Origin: Telmatactis stephensoni
Taxonomy: Eukaryota; Cnidaria; Anthozoa; Actiniaria; Isophelliidae
DNA: 64,000 nucleotides
Assembly (NCBI GenBank): GCA_029948255.1
Contig: JALIZF010001720.1
Span: forward strand, 15,001 to 79,000
Direction: 5' to 3'
In this document: positions 23,401 to 35,289 of the stretch, one piece after another
Position numbering within the stretch: the stretch's first letter is position 1
Layout: each line of letters starts with the position of its first letter
Program-made: the position numbers and the translations under genes
The notes under the pieces: generated by a model
Database searches by the model: none
The model's input: the letters and a program-made list of their open reading frames with translations, nothing else
Told to the model about the DNA's origin: nothing

Positions 23401-26400
23401 ACAGTAAAAGATAGTAATGCCCCTAGAATTACTTGAGCCGCCTTTAACATAAGGAATTTTTCCTTTTTTCCATTGGCCATGGTAGTTGCGTTTACTGTAT
23501 CGGATCCATTCACTTGTGGCTACCATCCACTTAACTTGTTGACACTCAGCAGAACCGTAAGGTAGTAGGTAGAAGGGATGTGTTATAGGAAGATCAATAG
23601 CTTGGCTTTTTACTCCACTTGTCTTACACCAAAAGTAGATCTTTATTGAATTATCTTCATATTTCAAATACATTCCTCTATGCCATGTTAGTCTCAAGGT
23701 GTCTTTATTTGAGGCAGACCGTTCGTTATACATTTTTATCCAACCACGTTTCATTTGTTGTGGATTTCTATTTCCTTCTTTGTAAATGCAGTATTTACCT
23801 GAAAGAAATTGTTGTTGATTTTTGTTCACTCATGCAACACGTTTATTTCAGAATTGCCAGCAGCAACCTCTGACTTCATAACAGCCCTCTATGAGGATAT
23901 GTTTATCAAATTTGTTGGTATCTCTTGCATAGTAAGTGTTTTCATACAAAATTTCGTTTTTTGAAAATTCGTATCTCCTTGATTTTTCAACTTATATCCT
24001 TCAAACTTCACAGTTTTACTGATTCTGATGTGTTCTTTCCAGCTATGGTAATTGTTTTTAAGTTTGGGAACTTTTGGAATTACATGAAAAAGCCGTTAGT
24101 ATATGAAATGCCGGACTGTAGCAATTCACATAAAAAGTCATTTACACGTATAAGATTGCAGAATACATCTTGGTAACACTAGTCATATTTGTATTCAGCA
24201 TGAAAAATCAGTTTAGAATAGTTATGTTACCAGCCTCTACCCCAAAATGCCTCCAGGTATCTGATTTTTTGAAAATGCGCCTTGTCTACGTATGCTATCC
24301 GATTGTTGACTTCTAATCGGCCTAACTTCGGGAAACCCGAATTCCACTCCCTCATACTACACGATGACAGTGGTTACAGCTTTTACAAGCCAGTAACCAC
24401 AAAAATTATTTTCTTGTTTTTGAGTCGAAATCACACATTGTCCTTCCTTCCTTCCTCCGATCCCTTTCTTTGTTGTCGTTGTCGTTGTTGATGTTGATCG
24501 ATGTTCAGTTGTCGTGTTTTGTTTTTTTTTGCCGGCCTCCCTCCCCTCCCGGACGAAAATCACGCAGCTTGAAGTTTTAGTAAACGACAAACGACAGTAT
24601 AATCAGCTGCCTACCGACATTTATCACAAAATTTATATATTACCAAAACCAAATTGATGTAGATTAACCAGCATTTTTAGAACTTGTATTACTGTTTGGA
24701 CAACCAGCTTTGGCTAGTTTACAATGGTTATTTAACAATTAGACCTCGAGGACGAATGGAATACGGGTCGATAGCCCATTCGGCCTTCGGCCTCATGGCC
24801 ATGGTCTATTGATTCGTAGTCCATTCTATTCGTCCTCGATCGCGAGGTCTAATTCAGTTTAGTATATAAACCTACTAGCTAATCGGTCAAAAAAAGGGAT
24901 GCCCCTCCACGATTTCCGCCATCCAGATAACGTATAAGCAAATGATCTAATTTACAGCACTATACATTGGCTTTACAGACTTTATAAATAACTTGCCCAT
25001 TTGTGAATTAGCAAAACTGAAAACATCGCTCAACCTTTTGGCCATTCAGGGGATGTCTTCTTTGTTTTCAGACAAAACGACCTGACCGCATAACTTTTAG
25101 TAACATTTCCATCGATGTGTAGCACCTTTGAGCGCTTGTTTTTAACTCTATCAACAGTATCTTGTAGGATCCATCCGTTATAGTTCCACTGTGCGGGACA
25201 ACCGGAGACAGGCTTGAGAAAGGAGTAGGTACCTTTTGGCCAAAGAATCTCGTCTTTACAAAATTCAAGAAAGATATATATATAATTATGCTTGCTAGTG
25301 CAGGGGTGGTGAAAAAGGTAGTAGGGCGGTGGTTATGGTAGTGGTAGTGGTAGAGGTGGTTGTAGTGGTAAAGGTGGTGGTTGTGGTAGCATTAGTACGT
25401 AGTAGTACTGGTGGTTGTGGCAGTGGTACGTAGAGGTGGTAGTAGTAGTTGAGTAGTGGTGGTGGTGGTGGTAGTGCTGTAGTTGGTGGTAGTAATGGTA
25501 GTGGTTGTAGTTGTGGTGGTGGTATTAGTAGTGGTGGTTGTGGTAGTGCATGGTAGACATGGTAGAGGTGATACTAGTGGTTGTGGTTGTGGTGCATGGT
25601 ATTAGTAGTAGTGGTTGTGGTAGTGATAGTGGTGGTAGTAGTGGTTGTAGCTGTGGTTGTGGTGGTATTAGTAGTAGTGGTGGTGGTTGTGGTAGTGCTG
25701 TGTAGTGTTGGTGGTATTTGGTAGTGATAGGCCTACTCTGGGGTCTAAACTCACGACGAGTTACAGCGAGTTTAGGCGAATAAGGCGAATGAAGGGAAAA
25801 TGGCCCGTCGTCATTTATTTTTATGAAAACCTATGGCGAATTTGTGCGAGTTAAGGCGCGTGAGTTAAGCAAAAAGTCCTCTTTTGGTACTGCGAATTAA
25901 CTAGACGCATAGCTGCGTGAACTCGGGATTCTCTTTGATGTGCAAATATGCAGTTATTGTAATAAAGTTGTTTAAAATAATCTTTTTTTCTTTCTTTCTT
26001 TCAATCTTTCTTTCTTTCAATCTTTCTTTCTTTCTTTCTTCCTTCCTTCCTTCCTTCCTTTCTTCCTTTCTTTCTTTCTTAATTCTTTCTTTCAATCTTT
26101 CTTTCTTTCTTTCCCTCTCTCTATCTCTCTTTCTTACTATCTTTCTTATTTTTTCTTTCTTTCTTTATTCCTTTATTCATCTTTGTTTCTTTCTTTACGT
26201 TTATTTAGGTCATTATATATGCATTCCAGTAAAGATTTGGGACCAGGATTTGTGACTGGGTCTTATAATGAGACATCGGTCTATTACAAGAAAGCGACGA
26301 AAAATAAAATAAATCCTTGTGTACCAATCCCCTTAAACTTAATTTTGAGGAAAATGCTTGCTTTTAATATTCACACAGTTAATATAAATATGTAGCTTAG

Positions 26401-29400
26401 AAGACCTGGCCGGGTATTTTCCTACTTTTAGTGTTTAAACGCTTTTGTACCCTAACCTAATAAAGTTACTACTATCGAACAAGTAAAACAAAGCATACTT
26501 CCTTGAAGTAAAAAAGATAAAAGAAGCAACATATTTACCATTATTATTATGAAAGAAGAGGTCATTTTGATGTAGAAGACTTTACGTTGTGAGTCGCACA
26601 CGCATGGTTTTATAGTCGATGTCGTATCTTCTTCGCTTAAAATGCTTGCAATCCTCGTTTTTGTATCTACTGCAGAATGCAGTAGATACTATGTCATCGT
26701 GTTGAAAATGGATATACTTCATTCTTCACTCAAATTATGAGATCACGGTATATTGGTATTCACCAGAACATGTGTGAGTTTCGACACGAAGTTCTATGCT
26801 TGTTAACAATAGAAAGTGTTAACAATAGAAAAGCCGGAATATTTTCGGAAAATACACGGGAACACGGACATGACGACTGTTGACAAGTTTGACAGGAATT
26901 CAAGTCAAAAATATTGGTAAGTGATGTTTTTAACAATGTTTTTATGTCCATTGATAAGGCTCAGCTTTAATAGAATGTGCCAGGTTTATTCTTATGGAGA
27001 ATTTTTAAATCCTTATTCAATTTTGAGGTCGTTTTTGAGCCGGTAAGTCAATACAATATTGAAGTGTTCATCTCGATCTCGTTTGAGCCTTTCGCAAATG
27101 TTCTATCTTTTAGCAACAGTAAACAACTTTACACCGATTGCATGTAAACTATCATCAAATAATTCACTTCATTATATAATATTTCAGCTCCTATTTAAAT
27201 AAAAAAATGTAATGGCCTACAGTATGTACGAAGACCACGTGGATCTTGATTGCAAGGCCAAACAAACACTAGCAATTCCTTTAATAAAACCTATGACACT
27301 GTCTATGAAAGCTCTCTCTATTGATGGTCGACGTAAAAACATTGTTAAGAATATCACTTACCAAGTTTTTCCGAACATTTAATTTTCGAAAGACAACAGT
27401 TGAGGTAATAACAAACTGCCCTGTCCAACTCCATAAAATTCTTCAACATTCTTCATGTTTTTCTTTTCAATGCATTTCCACTGTCAAAAATATTTCTATA
27501 ACACGTCTGCAGTAGATACATGCACCTTTCAGGTGCCTTTTATTTTTCTATACTAGAGCTTTCTTCACATTTTGTACTTGAGTTCTTTGTTGTTTTCAGA
27601 GTCTGTATCGTATCAATTTGCTTTTGAATAGATAAATAGCTTGTTTGGAGTATAGTTCTCGATAAGTTTTACGATATAAGTTTCTCGATAAGTTTCACGT
27701 TAAGTTCGCGGTATCTATCAAAATGCCCTTTACGAAAATGCTCGACATCTTTTAGTGTGGCTATACCGCAAATGGTGTTTGGATTTGTGAGGGATTTGAG
27801 CGTCTTTAAAGACACTGAATCCATATCTTACCATTGAACTGCAAACGCAACGTGAAGCGACTGCCGACTAAAGCACATGTCCATGTCTCGTGACTACTGA
27901 CGATCACCCAATTCGTTAGTTCGATTGACCACGTGACTGCGTTTTGTGGTAGACGAAGAAAAATAAAAATAACGAAGGCGAAACCTAACCTCGCGTTTCT
28001 ACGGAATCCCTCGTGATTAGTGCAATTGAAGGCGAGTTAAGGCAAGTTTAGACCCAAGAGTAAGCCTTAGCTATAATGGTAGTGGTGTATTAGATGCCGG
28101 ATTTTATTTACCCGTGATAAAATAGTACGCATAATAGTTAGTAGTAGACTCTAAACCCATTGTTTTTTACTGTTCATTAGCTACTAGTACTCAGTAGTTA
28201 GTGAACTCTCTTCCACGACTAGTGGTAGTTGGTAATGGAAGCGGTAGTGGTGGTGGCGGTAGTTGGTAGTGGTGGTATTATACTCCTACCTGTAAACTGA
28301 TAAACATCGTTGGCCCAACGTCCTCCACCTCCTTCTGGTCCACAGTCATTTGATTTTCCGTACCTCGAGTACGTTTGATCAGCTTTCAGACCACTGTAGC
28401 AACCATATCTATAGCCTGACGAGGTATGTCTACTGTACTGTATGCCAAAAATACGGTACCCCATGTTAGCAGCAGCAGCAGCGCATCTTTTAATAGCCTG
28501 GCCATATGTGAAGTTACCTAAATGTTTAGGTAGAGCTCTATTTGGTTGTTCCTTATAACATCCAATGTGTTTATATGACCGTTCTAAAAGAAAAAAGCTT
28601 GTTAAATTCATTTTATTTGTAAAGATTTATTGAATTCAGGATGGTCAAAATCACGAGAATTGGTACCGTTAAAGTTTGATTTGTTCTCATCTTCAAAGAT
28701 CAAAGAAGAAATGTATACTGAAAATAATATTTCTATTTTCTGTGGGAGGGGAAGGGGATTCGTTCGAACCTTCGAACCACCCCAAGCGACAGGCATGGGA
28801 CTAACCGTCAACCGTCACCGAATTTCTTACCGTCGACCGTCAAAAAGGCAAAATTTTAACCGTCAACAGTCAAAGCTATTTCCCCATTGAGACCTTCTTT
28901 CCTCCCTCCTTAAGTAGCTTTTTGATGATGTAGATTACGCCCGTAATCTACATCATCCTTGTCTAAAGCAAATAAGTGGCAGAAACCTCAAATCTGAGGC
29001 TTTTGATGCATTATTGAAGAATTGTTTCATTCATAAATCGGGCGATTTATGAATGAAACAATTCTTCGATGCATCAAAAGCCTCAGATTTGAGGTTTCTG
29101 CCACTTATTTGCTTTAGACAAGGACATTTACAAGGACATAGGGTTTGCTAACTAAAATATGTCCAATTTGTGGCTTTTGATGCATGGAATGAAATGTATG
29201 ATATGTATATTTCATAAATCGTAACAGTTCTTACGTCATCAAAAAGTTATTCTTAAAACTTCAAAAATTTCTTTCTTAAAACTGGTCGAAATTCCGAAGA
29301 AAAACTTCTACAATTTGATCACGAAGGTTTAGTGTATAGCAATTCTCTTATATCGAAAACATATGGCGTCACGATCCACTGATGCTACGTTTGGACTACC

Positions 29401-30969
29401 TGTAATCTGTAAAAACTAGATTTTTCTGGACAGATGAAAATATTAGTTGCCCCTGGCACAAGAAAAACAAAAACAACTAAATTCGTTTTAGTAGTGTACT
29501 CGATAAACACTTTCATTGGCATTTCATTGGCTAGAGTATAAGGCAATTTAATTTTTTAAGCGATTTTTGAGTGTTGGTTCTAAGTGAGACTCGCCGTTGA
29601 TTTTTTTGACGTTTATTAAAGTTATTCAGCTGTCTCTTCCCATGAGACATTGCGGCAATTGGCGATTTTTCTATGGATAAAATAGCTATACAATAGTTTC
29701 TTGTGGCATACTGTAGATATCCCACTCGTCACTTGTATTTTCTTTGTATATACACCCGCCTAAAGGCTCGTGGACCTCGTGTGCATACTAGAAATTACAA
29801 ATGACTCGTGGGATATTACAAGGTATTCCACTCGAAACCATGGTATAACTAGTGTATATCCATCAATCTGAAATGTCCATAACTCATGCAGATAGCTACA
29901 CAGATTATTGTGGATTCGCTGTCTATTAGAAACCCGATTCCCCCTGGATTTAATGAAAGGGCTAGTATAATATATGCTAGTTTTTTAAAAACGAGAGACA
30001 GTAGAGGAAGGTATTACAAATCTACTGAGTAGTGACATGGTCTTCAGTAAATAGTGGATCGAAGTGTTCTTTCGATTTGCGTGACATTTAAACTTTTGTA
30101 GCTAGTGGAAGTGTTCTTTCGATTTGCATGACATTTAAACTTTTGTAGCTAGTGGAAGTGTTCTTTCGATTTGAGTGACATTTAAACTTTTGTAGCTAGT
30201 GGAAGTGTTCTTTCGATTTGAGTGACATTCAAATTTTTGTAACTAGTGGAAGTGTTCTTTCGATTTGCGTGACATTTAAACTTTTGTAGCTAGTGGAAGT
30301 GTTCTTTCGATTTGAGTGACATTCAAATTTTTGTAACTAGTGGAAGTGTTCTTTCGATTTGCGTGACATTCAAATTTTTGTAACTAGTGGAAGTGTTCTT
30401 TCGATTTGAGTGACATTTTTTAAACCGAAAGAGCCAAGGAACTGCAGATTAAATACAAAATTTATAAGCCGCTTCAATTTCCTCTCGGAAAATGGTAGTT
30501 CCAGTTTAATTCTGATTTCAGTCATGTATAAAAATTAGATTAAAAAATAGAAAATGACTTTTAAACGTTCTATGTATTTTCCAACAAAGTTATATTACTC
30601 ATATAAGTCCCTAGCATGATGACGTTTTTGTTCTCTCTCTATACCAGAATCTATTTCAAGAGCCTTTCGAATTCATACTCAGTCAAGTCAGTCAAATTCT
30701 ATATTCCCTCGAGAATACAAACACAATAGTTTTAACTACCGAACAAGAGCTAATCGAAAAGTATTCTGGTATAGAGAGGGGACAAACGTCGTTATGCTTG
30801 GCGCATAGTGAACAAGCAATCCATCAATCCAAGGGACTTCTACTAGCTGAAACTATTTGTACGTCGTGCCTAAATAACAAATTGAGTTCTACTTACTTGC
30901 ACTATAGCTGGTAATTCTTGTAAGAACTACAATAAACAAGCACAAAATACGATGAAGTTTTATGGGCAT
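20174..30969 (-). CDS. Gene B: complete WSC-like/ApeC/CUB type I membrane receptor
   Basis: Nine exons on the minus strand: 30897-30969, 28290-28583, 25035-25253, 23391-23798, 22001-22348, 21479-21743, 21126-21164, 20970-21026 and 20174-20483. They sum to 2013 nt, giving 670 residues with no stop. Approximate layout: signal peptide 1-24, WSC-like 25-122, ApeC 123-331, CUB 332-447, Ser/Thr-rich stalk to about 507, membrane helix about 508-530, cytoplasmic tail to 670. The tail has NPTY plus YQRL, YEPL, YQTL and YQTI. ApeC and CUB point to an extracellular binding role, and the tail points to SH2/PTB docking or endocytosis. It is the middle member of the array. Function is inferred from domains only. 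Confidence 0.85.
20520..20940. repeat. Imperfect (GAT)n tracts in the gene B tail intron
   Basis: Several ATG/GAT trinucleotide runs between the last two exons. The same intron of C (43560-43610) and of D (59590-59770) also carries them. Confidence 0.85.
20970..21164 (-). CDS. Gene B exons 7 and 8: juxtamembrane tail with NPxY
   Basis: Exon 21126-21164 (39 bp, phase 2-2) encodes LSSQLKSQRDDS. Exon 20970-21026 (57 bp, phase 2-2) encodes NREDNEQAVDNPTYGGLG. NPTY is the classic site for PTB-domain adaptors and clathrin sorting. Both have GT/AG borders. Confidence 0.75.
21479..21743 (-). CDS. Gene B exon 6: stalk and transmembrane helix
   Basis: 265 bp, entering in phase 1 and leaving in phase 2. 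About 60 residues rich in Thr, Ser, Glu and Pro (a probable O-glycosylated stalk) lead to the helix TILLIVLPLVFFILVLVVV, followed by an Asp in VIDIVYRYR at the cytoplasmic edge. The stalk is much longer than in C. Confidence 0.83.
22001..22348 (-). CDS. Gene B exon 5: CUB domain
   Basis: 348 bp, phase 1-1. GCNNTLTGLNGSFKSPRFP, LCSWKI, VNFTSFSLAVEDG and LGFHAEYQIIL. Several N-x-S/T sites are present. Confidence 0.88.
23391..23798 (-). CDS. Gene B exon 4: ApeC domain, part 2
   Basis: 408 bp, phase 1-1. YCIYKEGNRNPQQMKRGW is followed by a divergent segment, then the family core SGVKSQAIDLPITHPFYLLP, C-x-x-V-K-W and FYCFYES. The core is almost identical at DNA level to the other three copies. 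Confidence 0.85.
24737..24854. repeat. Short foldback
   Basis: Inverted ends AATTAGACCTCGAGGACGAA with a central GGCCTTCGGCC hairpin. Confidence 0.8.
25035..25253 (-). CDS. Gene B exon 3: ApeC domain, part 1
   Basis: 219 bp, phase 1-1. It reads LWPKGTYSFLKPVSGCP, then NGWILQDTVDRVKN, LHIDGNVT and SFCLKT, ending WPK before a GTTGAG donor. A longer open frame overlaps it in another register; this frame is chosen by paralogy and splice phase. Confidence 0.8.
25310..25735. repeat. GTGGTA-rich simple repeat
   Basis: Degenerate GTGGTAGTGG repeats in the intron between the WSC-like and ApeC exons of gene B. Confidence 0.85.
25982..26195. repeat. (TTTC)n microsatellite
   Basis: Imperfect pyrimidine tract. 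The long open frames over it are artefacts. Confidence 0.92.
26665..27520. mobile_element. Diverged foldback element in gene B intron 2
   Basis: Ends contain CTGCAGTAGATAC. The arms 26740-26960 and 27310-27500 are diverged inverted copies whose opposing frames give DIKTLLKTSLTNIF and DVKTLLRISLTKFF. Confidence 0.6.
28290..28583 (-). CDS. Gene B exon 2: WSC-like Cys-rich domain
   Basis: 294 bp, phase 1-1. It starts SYKHIGCYKEQPNRALP, has a middle Cys in RCAAAA, then YGCYSGLKADQTYSRYGKS and a Gly-rich end with WANDVYQFTG. The N-terminal part resembles WSC domains. The C-terminal G-G-x-W-A-N-x-V-Y-Q motif fits a Cys-rich domain common in cnidarian secreted proteins, so the exact family name is uncertain. 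Confidence 0.78.
28925..29123. repeat. Two adjacent near-perfect hairpins
   Basis: A 34-bp hairpin (GATGATGTAGATTACG arms, 28925-28958) is followed directly by an approximately 165-bp one (28959-29123) with about 80-bp arms around GGGC. Confidence 0.85.
30053..30419. repeat. 47-bp minisatellite, about 8 copies
   Basis: The unit begins AAGTGTTCTTTCGATTTG and ends GTAGCTAGTGG. It lies in intron 1 of gene B, about 480 bp from the signal-peptide exon. Confidence 0.92.
30612..30800. mobile_element. Short TIR MITE in gene B intron 1
   Basis: Ends AGCATGATGACGTTTTTGTT and ACAAACGTCGTTATGCT. Inner part of the TIR is TCTATACCAGAAT. Confidence 0.7.
30897..30969 (-). CDS. Gene B exon 1: signal peptide
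   Basis: ATG at 30969, then a short basic stretch and the core ILCLFIVVLT over 24 codons, GTAAGT donor, phase 1. It aligns closely with exon 1 of A and C. Confidence 0.8.
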
Positions 30970-31347
30970 TATCAGTATTCAGTACGATATATAATAAGTA
31001 CTGAAACCTTCGATTTGACGCTGTCCTTTGTGACCGACCCAAATACCGGAATGGTTTCCCTCGCGAAAGTGATAGTTTTGCTATGTAGATTTAAATAATT
31101 ATATTCAAGGTGACATGTACTGCTTTTTGTCACCAAGAAAATTCTGCAGTTAATGTTGGGTGTGGTTTAGCCTTATAACGAAACTCAATTAATTAAGGAA
31201 TGACTGTGATCCTGATACTATATGTTTCATACGATTGATTGAAGGGAATTATAATATCACGAGACTAAAGTGACAACTCGACAAGAGAATGAAGTTTCCA
31301 ACTTTATGAATTCTCTTCAACTTCCCTGCAACATCTATACCCACGGA

Positions 31348-31602
31348 ACAGCAAGTGATATCATGACAAGTATGCGCGAACCGCTGGACGGAAGTGGCCT
31401 CAATTACGATTTTAACCTGGCTTAGGGCTACTTCTGTCATAAAGAGAATCGTATATACGTCTCCTCAAAGTTTTTCGGAGCATTACAGTCGAGTGCAGAA
31501 GTATGAACAGCTAGAAATTATCCTTTCAAAATTATCCTTTCAAAATTATTTGTTCAAGACAATAGAAGTTGAAGACATGCGTAGATGTTATCACTTGCTG
31601 CT
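31348..31602. mobile_element. MITE copy 2 with 10-bp target duplication
   Basis: Same ends as 19419-19662, flanked by TACCCACGGA on both sides (31338-31347, 31603-31612). The length of the duplication suggests a Mutator-like transposase. Confidence 0.85.
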
Positions 31603-31615
31603 TACCCACGGAGAA

Positions 31616-32300
31616 ACTCCATTGTAAAAGGATTGGGTATGCTCGTCGGAAATTTTTAAAAATACCCCTAAAAGATACTAGAAGTCTTTTAAAAAGGGCG
31701 TGGCTGGATAATTTTTAACCCCTAATTAAGAGATACCAGCGATAACAAGCTAATGAACATTATTAATTAGATTATGATGAACATGAAATTGAACGGTCGA
31801 CACGCTTTTGTTGGGCAGATGTCTTCCATTTGAGAACAAGATAATAAGCGATGGGCTCTTTTGATACATTAAGAGAGACCAGGAAATGCTAAAACTCTCA
31901 ATTTCAATTTTAACACCCTAAAAGATACTAAATCGCTGATTTTTACCCCTAAGAGATACGACGAACACACCCAATCCTTTTACAATGGAGTCCCCTCCCC
32001 CCCCCCCCCCCCCCCTCCAGGATCTATACACCCACAGCTGTCTCAAGAAAAGACAGTTGACCTCGTAACTCACTTAGTAGAGCTAAAAGATACCAAATCG
32101 CTGATTTTTACCCAAGAGATGCGACAAGCATACCCGATCCTTTTACAATGGAGTGCCCCCCCCCCCCCCCCCCTTCCAGGATCTATACACCCACAGCTGT
32201 CTCAAGAAAAGACAGTTGACCTCGTAACTCACTTAGTAGAGCACTGGAGTACAAATCCAGGGGTCGTGGATTCGACTGAATCCCACCGAGGTCAGACAAT
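31616..32300. repeat. Foldback, C-tracts, and partial tandem duplication with a tRNA-like sequence
   Basis: 31616-31990 folds back (CCATTGTAAAAGGATTGGGT and its inverse). Poly-C runs lie at about 31990-32015 and 32157-32173. A roughly 65-bp stretch starting CCAGGATCTATACACCCACA is present twice. 32219-32293 resembles a tRNA-derived SINE head (GTAGAGCACTGGAGT then GGTCGTGGATTCGA). No intact tRNA gene. Confidence 0.6.
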
Positions 32301-32760
32301 TTTTTTCTCTGGTTCGGTTGGGACAATAGACCGTAGGGGGTCATCTCTCGGAAACTTTCCTCGGTGGGATTTCTCTCCTAGCACTTCATCTTTCATTGAA
32401 ACTTCCACTTCATTCTATCTCAGTGCTATGCGGTCTTTCGTTCATTACAGAAATTTCCAACTGTTAACTTAGTTATTCTGTTTTGGGCTGAAAAGCGTGA
32501 CCCAAATTTAAGGTAGGAGCCGACTACCAGAACAAAAACGAAGTGATATGACCCGAATGGGAGCCCGAGTTCAGATGAGATCACGACCTACGCCCGACAA
32601 ATTAAGAGTCGGAACAGCCGGGGAATGCATTGGAGGACAAAACTTTCAATTTAAAATAAAGTGGTCAGTTGTTTTTAAGTGAGTTGAAACACCCACACAG
32701 CGCATGACATTTTTTTGACTTGAATCACGTGAGCCCACACAGCCCATCACGCATATTTAA

Positions 32761-32895
32761 GGGCCCGTTCACATGAGAGAGGGTGCACCTATGTAGTAGA
32801 GTACGTTAACCCTTTTGTTTTGTGTCCCCCAGGAAAAGAAAACAAAAGAGTTATCCCTACTACATAGGGGCACCCTCTCTCATGTGAACGGGCCC
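32761..32895. mobile_element. Foldback MITE (GGGCCCGTTCACATGAG ends)
   Basis: Near-palindromic, flanked by TTA. It belongs with the other TTA-flanked foldbacks in this window. Confidence 0.75.
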
Positions 32896-33144
32896 TTACT
32901 TGAATCACGTTTCTGATGCGGTATCAAACCCCGTCAGTTATCACGCAGTGTATTCACGATTCAAATCCATTTTATGATCAGACTCATGATAGATTAAACA
33001 AGCAGATTCAATGATGAGAAAATACACAGAATTTTCACGATTTAATAATCGGAAAATGTTTATGAACAATTATATGAAAAACAAACAAACACTTATTTAA
33101 AATTTGTTTTTACCTTTCTTCAAATCATCAGTTAAACCATTAAA

Positions 33145-33311
33145 CCTGGTTTTCACTTCGACGGAAGCAGAAGCGGTAGCAACATACGCAGACTCAGTAT
33201 CGCGTTTATCATCTAGGTGTGAGAAAAAACAAGCACTGCTAATGAGCATTACATTACTGAGTCACGCCGAATGTTGCTTCCGCTTCTGCTTCCGTCGAAG
33301 TGGAAACCAGG
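33145..33311. mobile_element. Foldback MITE (CCTGGTTTTCACTTCGACG ends)
   Basis: Inverted arms CCTGGTTTTCACTTCGACGG and GAAGCAGAAGCGG, flanked by TTA on each side. Confidence 0.75.
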
Positions 33312-33406
33312 CTTTAGAGCGCAAACAGCAATAACAAAGGTGCAAAATAGCACTAATTAAACAATGGAAAATTAAACAAAGGATTTTTTCAATTTAGTGC
33401 ATTTAA

Positions 33407-35286
33407 GGTGGCTCGACCCAATTTTCAAGTAGAGCTACCAGTCGTCTTTGAGTGAAAACTATTTGTTCATGAGCAGTCTAATAGTAAATTACATATTCCA
33501 TTCTTACCAGACAAAGATCAAAGTTTATGATGACGTATGTTATATGGAGATCGGCGCTATTATGGCGACGCCTTAAAAGAATTCCCCTTTTTACACATTC
33601 TCGAGTTTAATGAGTTCTAGGCTTATTCTTGAAAAATGCTCTTGTGATCTTGTAGTTAACATCATTGCCTTTAGCTCTAGCGAATTAAATCAAATTCTGA
33701 GAGAGCGTTTTCGAAATATCATCGATGAGAGATTTTAACTGCAAAAATCGAGCGTAAACAAAACAATTTTTTAAATCTCCTACAATTAAAAAGAAAGTAG
33801 CACATCTAAGTTAATTTTTCATCTCAAATTGTTTTAAAGATATCAAATTTGGCTGCTGAAAGAGACGAGAGAAATCACATTAATTGATATTGAGAAAAGT
33901 GAGCCGAACTCATGTATATGGACATGCTGAATTTGCTTCTGGTGCCCAAATTTCGCTCTATTGTTACATTAACTGCAATACTTAAAGATCCCTTCGATAA
34001 ATATTGTTTAAAAATTAGTATGGTTTAGTTTAGGTAATAGTTGATATGATATAGCGTTTTCAAATTCATTGAATCATTTTACGGCTGTAAAATATTAGCC
34101 TCAAATCAGTATATTTTTCAGCCGGATACAGTGGTCGACAGCTCATTAATGCATGATGTAGCTCTTTTGTTTTAGTTTGTCGTGTTTTCATGCATTCCAA
34201 CACTTGGTGCAAATTACGGAACGCTTCATTACCTTCCGAGCACTCTTCCGAAATATGGTAATTGCTAAAACTAAATATACATAAGAATGCCAAAAAGGAA
34301 AGAAACTTTTTGTCACACAACTGCAGATGGAAACTCGTCAAAAGCAGAATCATGGGGAGACAAAGTAAAAATAGAATGATGTGCTGACATGCTGCAAAGA
34401 AATGTACAGTTAAAAAGTTTCTTTCTAGCGATTACCATATCTCGGAAGAGTGATCGGAAAGTATTGAAACGTTCCGCAATTTGCATTAGGTGCTAGAATG
34501 CACGACAACATGACAAACTAAAACAAAGAAGCTACATCATGCATTAATGAGCTGTCGACCACTGTATCCGGCTGAAAAATATACTGATTTGAGGCTAATA
34601 TTTTACAGCCGTAAAATGATTCAATGAATTTGAAAACGCTATATCATATCAACTATTACCTAAACTAAACCATACTAATTTTTAAACAATATTTATCGAA
34701 GGGATCTTTAAGTATTGCAGTTTATGTAACAATAGAGCGAAATTTGGGCACCAGAAGCAAATTCAGCATGTCCATATACATGAGTTCGGCTCACTTTTCT
34801 CAATATCAATTAATGTGATTTCTCTCGTCTCTTTCAGCAGCCAAATTTGATATCTTTAAAACAATTTGAGATGAAAAATTAACTTAGATGTGCTACTTTC
34901 TTTTTAATTGTAGGAGATTTAAAAAATTGTTTTGTTTACGCTCGATTTTTGCAGTTAAAATCTCTCATCGATGATATTTCGAAAACGCTCTCTCAGAATT
35001 TGATTTAATTCGCTAGAGCTAAAGGCAATGATGTTAACTACAAGATCACAAGAGCATTTTTCAAGAATAAGCCTAGAACTCATTAAACTCGAGAATGTGT
35101 AAAAAGGGGAATTCTTTTAAGGCGTCGCCATAATAGCGCCGATCTCCATATAACATACGTCATCATAAACTTTGATCTTTGTCTGGTAAGAATGGAATAT
35201 GTAATTTACTATCAGACTGCTCATGAACAAATAGTTTTCACTCAAAGACGACTGGTAGCTCTACTTGAAAATTGGGTCGAGCCACC
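33407..35286. mobile_element. 1.9 kb palindrome P1
   Basis: Left arm 33407-34310 and right arm 34413-35286 are near-identical inverted copies around an approximately 100-bp loop, flanked by TTAA on both sides and ending GGTGGCTCGACCC. No transposase is recognised in either arm. Confidence 0.9.
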
Positions 35287-35289
35287 TTA

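Noticed and set aside
25901..26255. Lys/Glu/Arg-rich and Phe/Leu/Ser-rich frames
   Set aside because: Products of the (TTTC)n tract.
30053..30419. CRISPR-like array
   Set aside because: Whole 47-bp units repeat with no unique spacers; it is a minisatellite in a eukaryotic intron.
34066..34353. 95-codon ORF in palindrome P1
   Set aside because: Lies across the inner end of one palindrome arm; the mirrored arm does not keep an equivalent frame and no domain is recognised.
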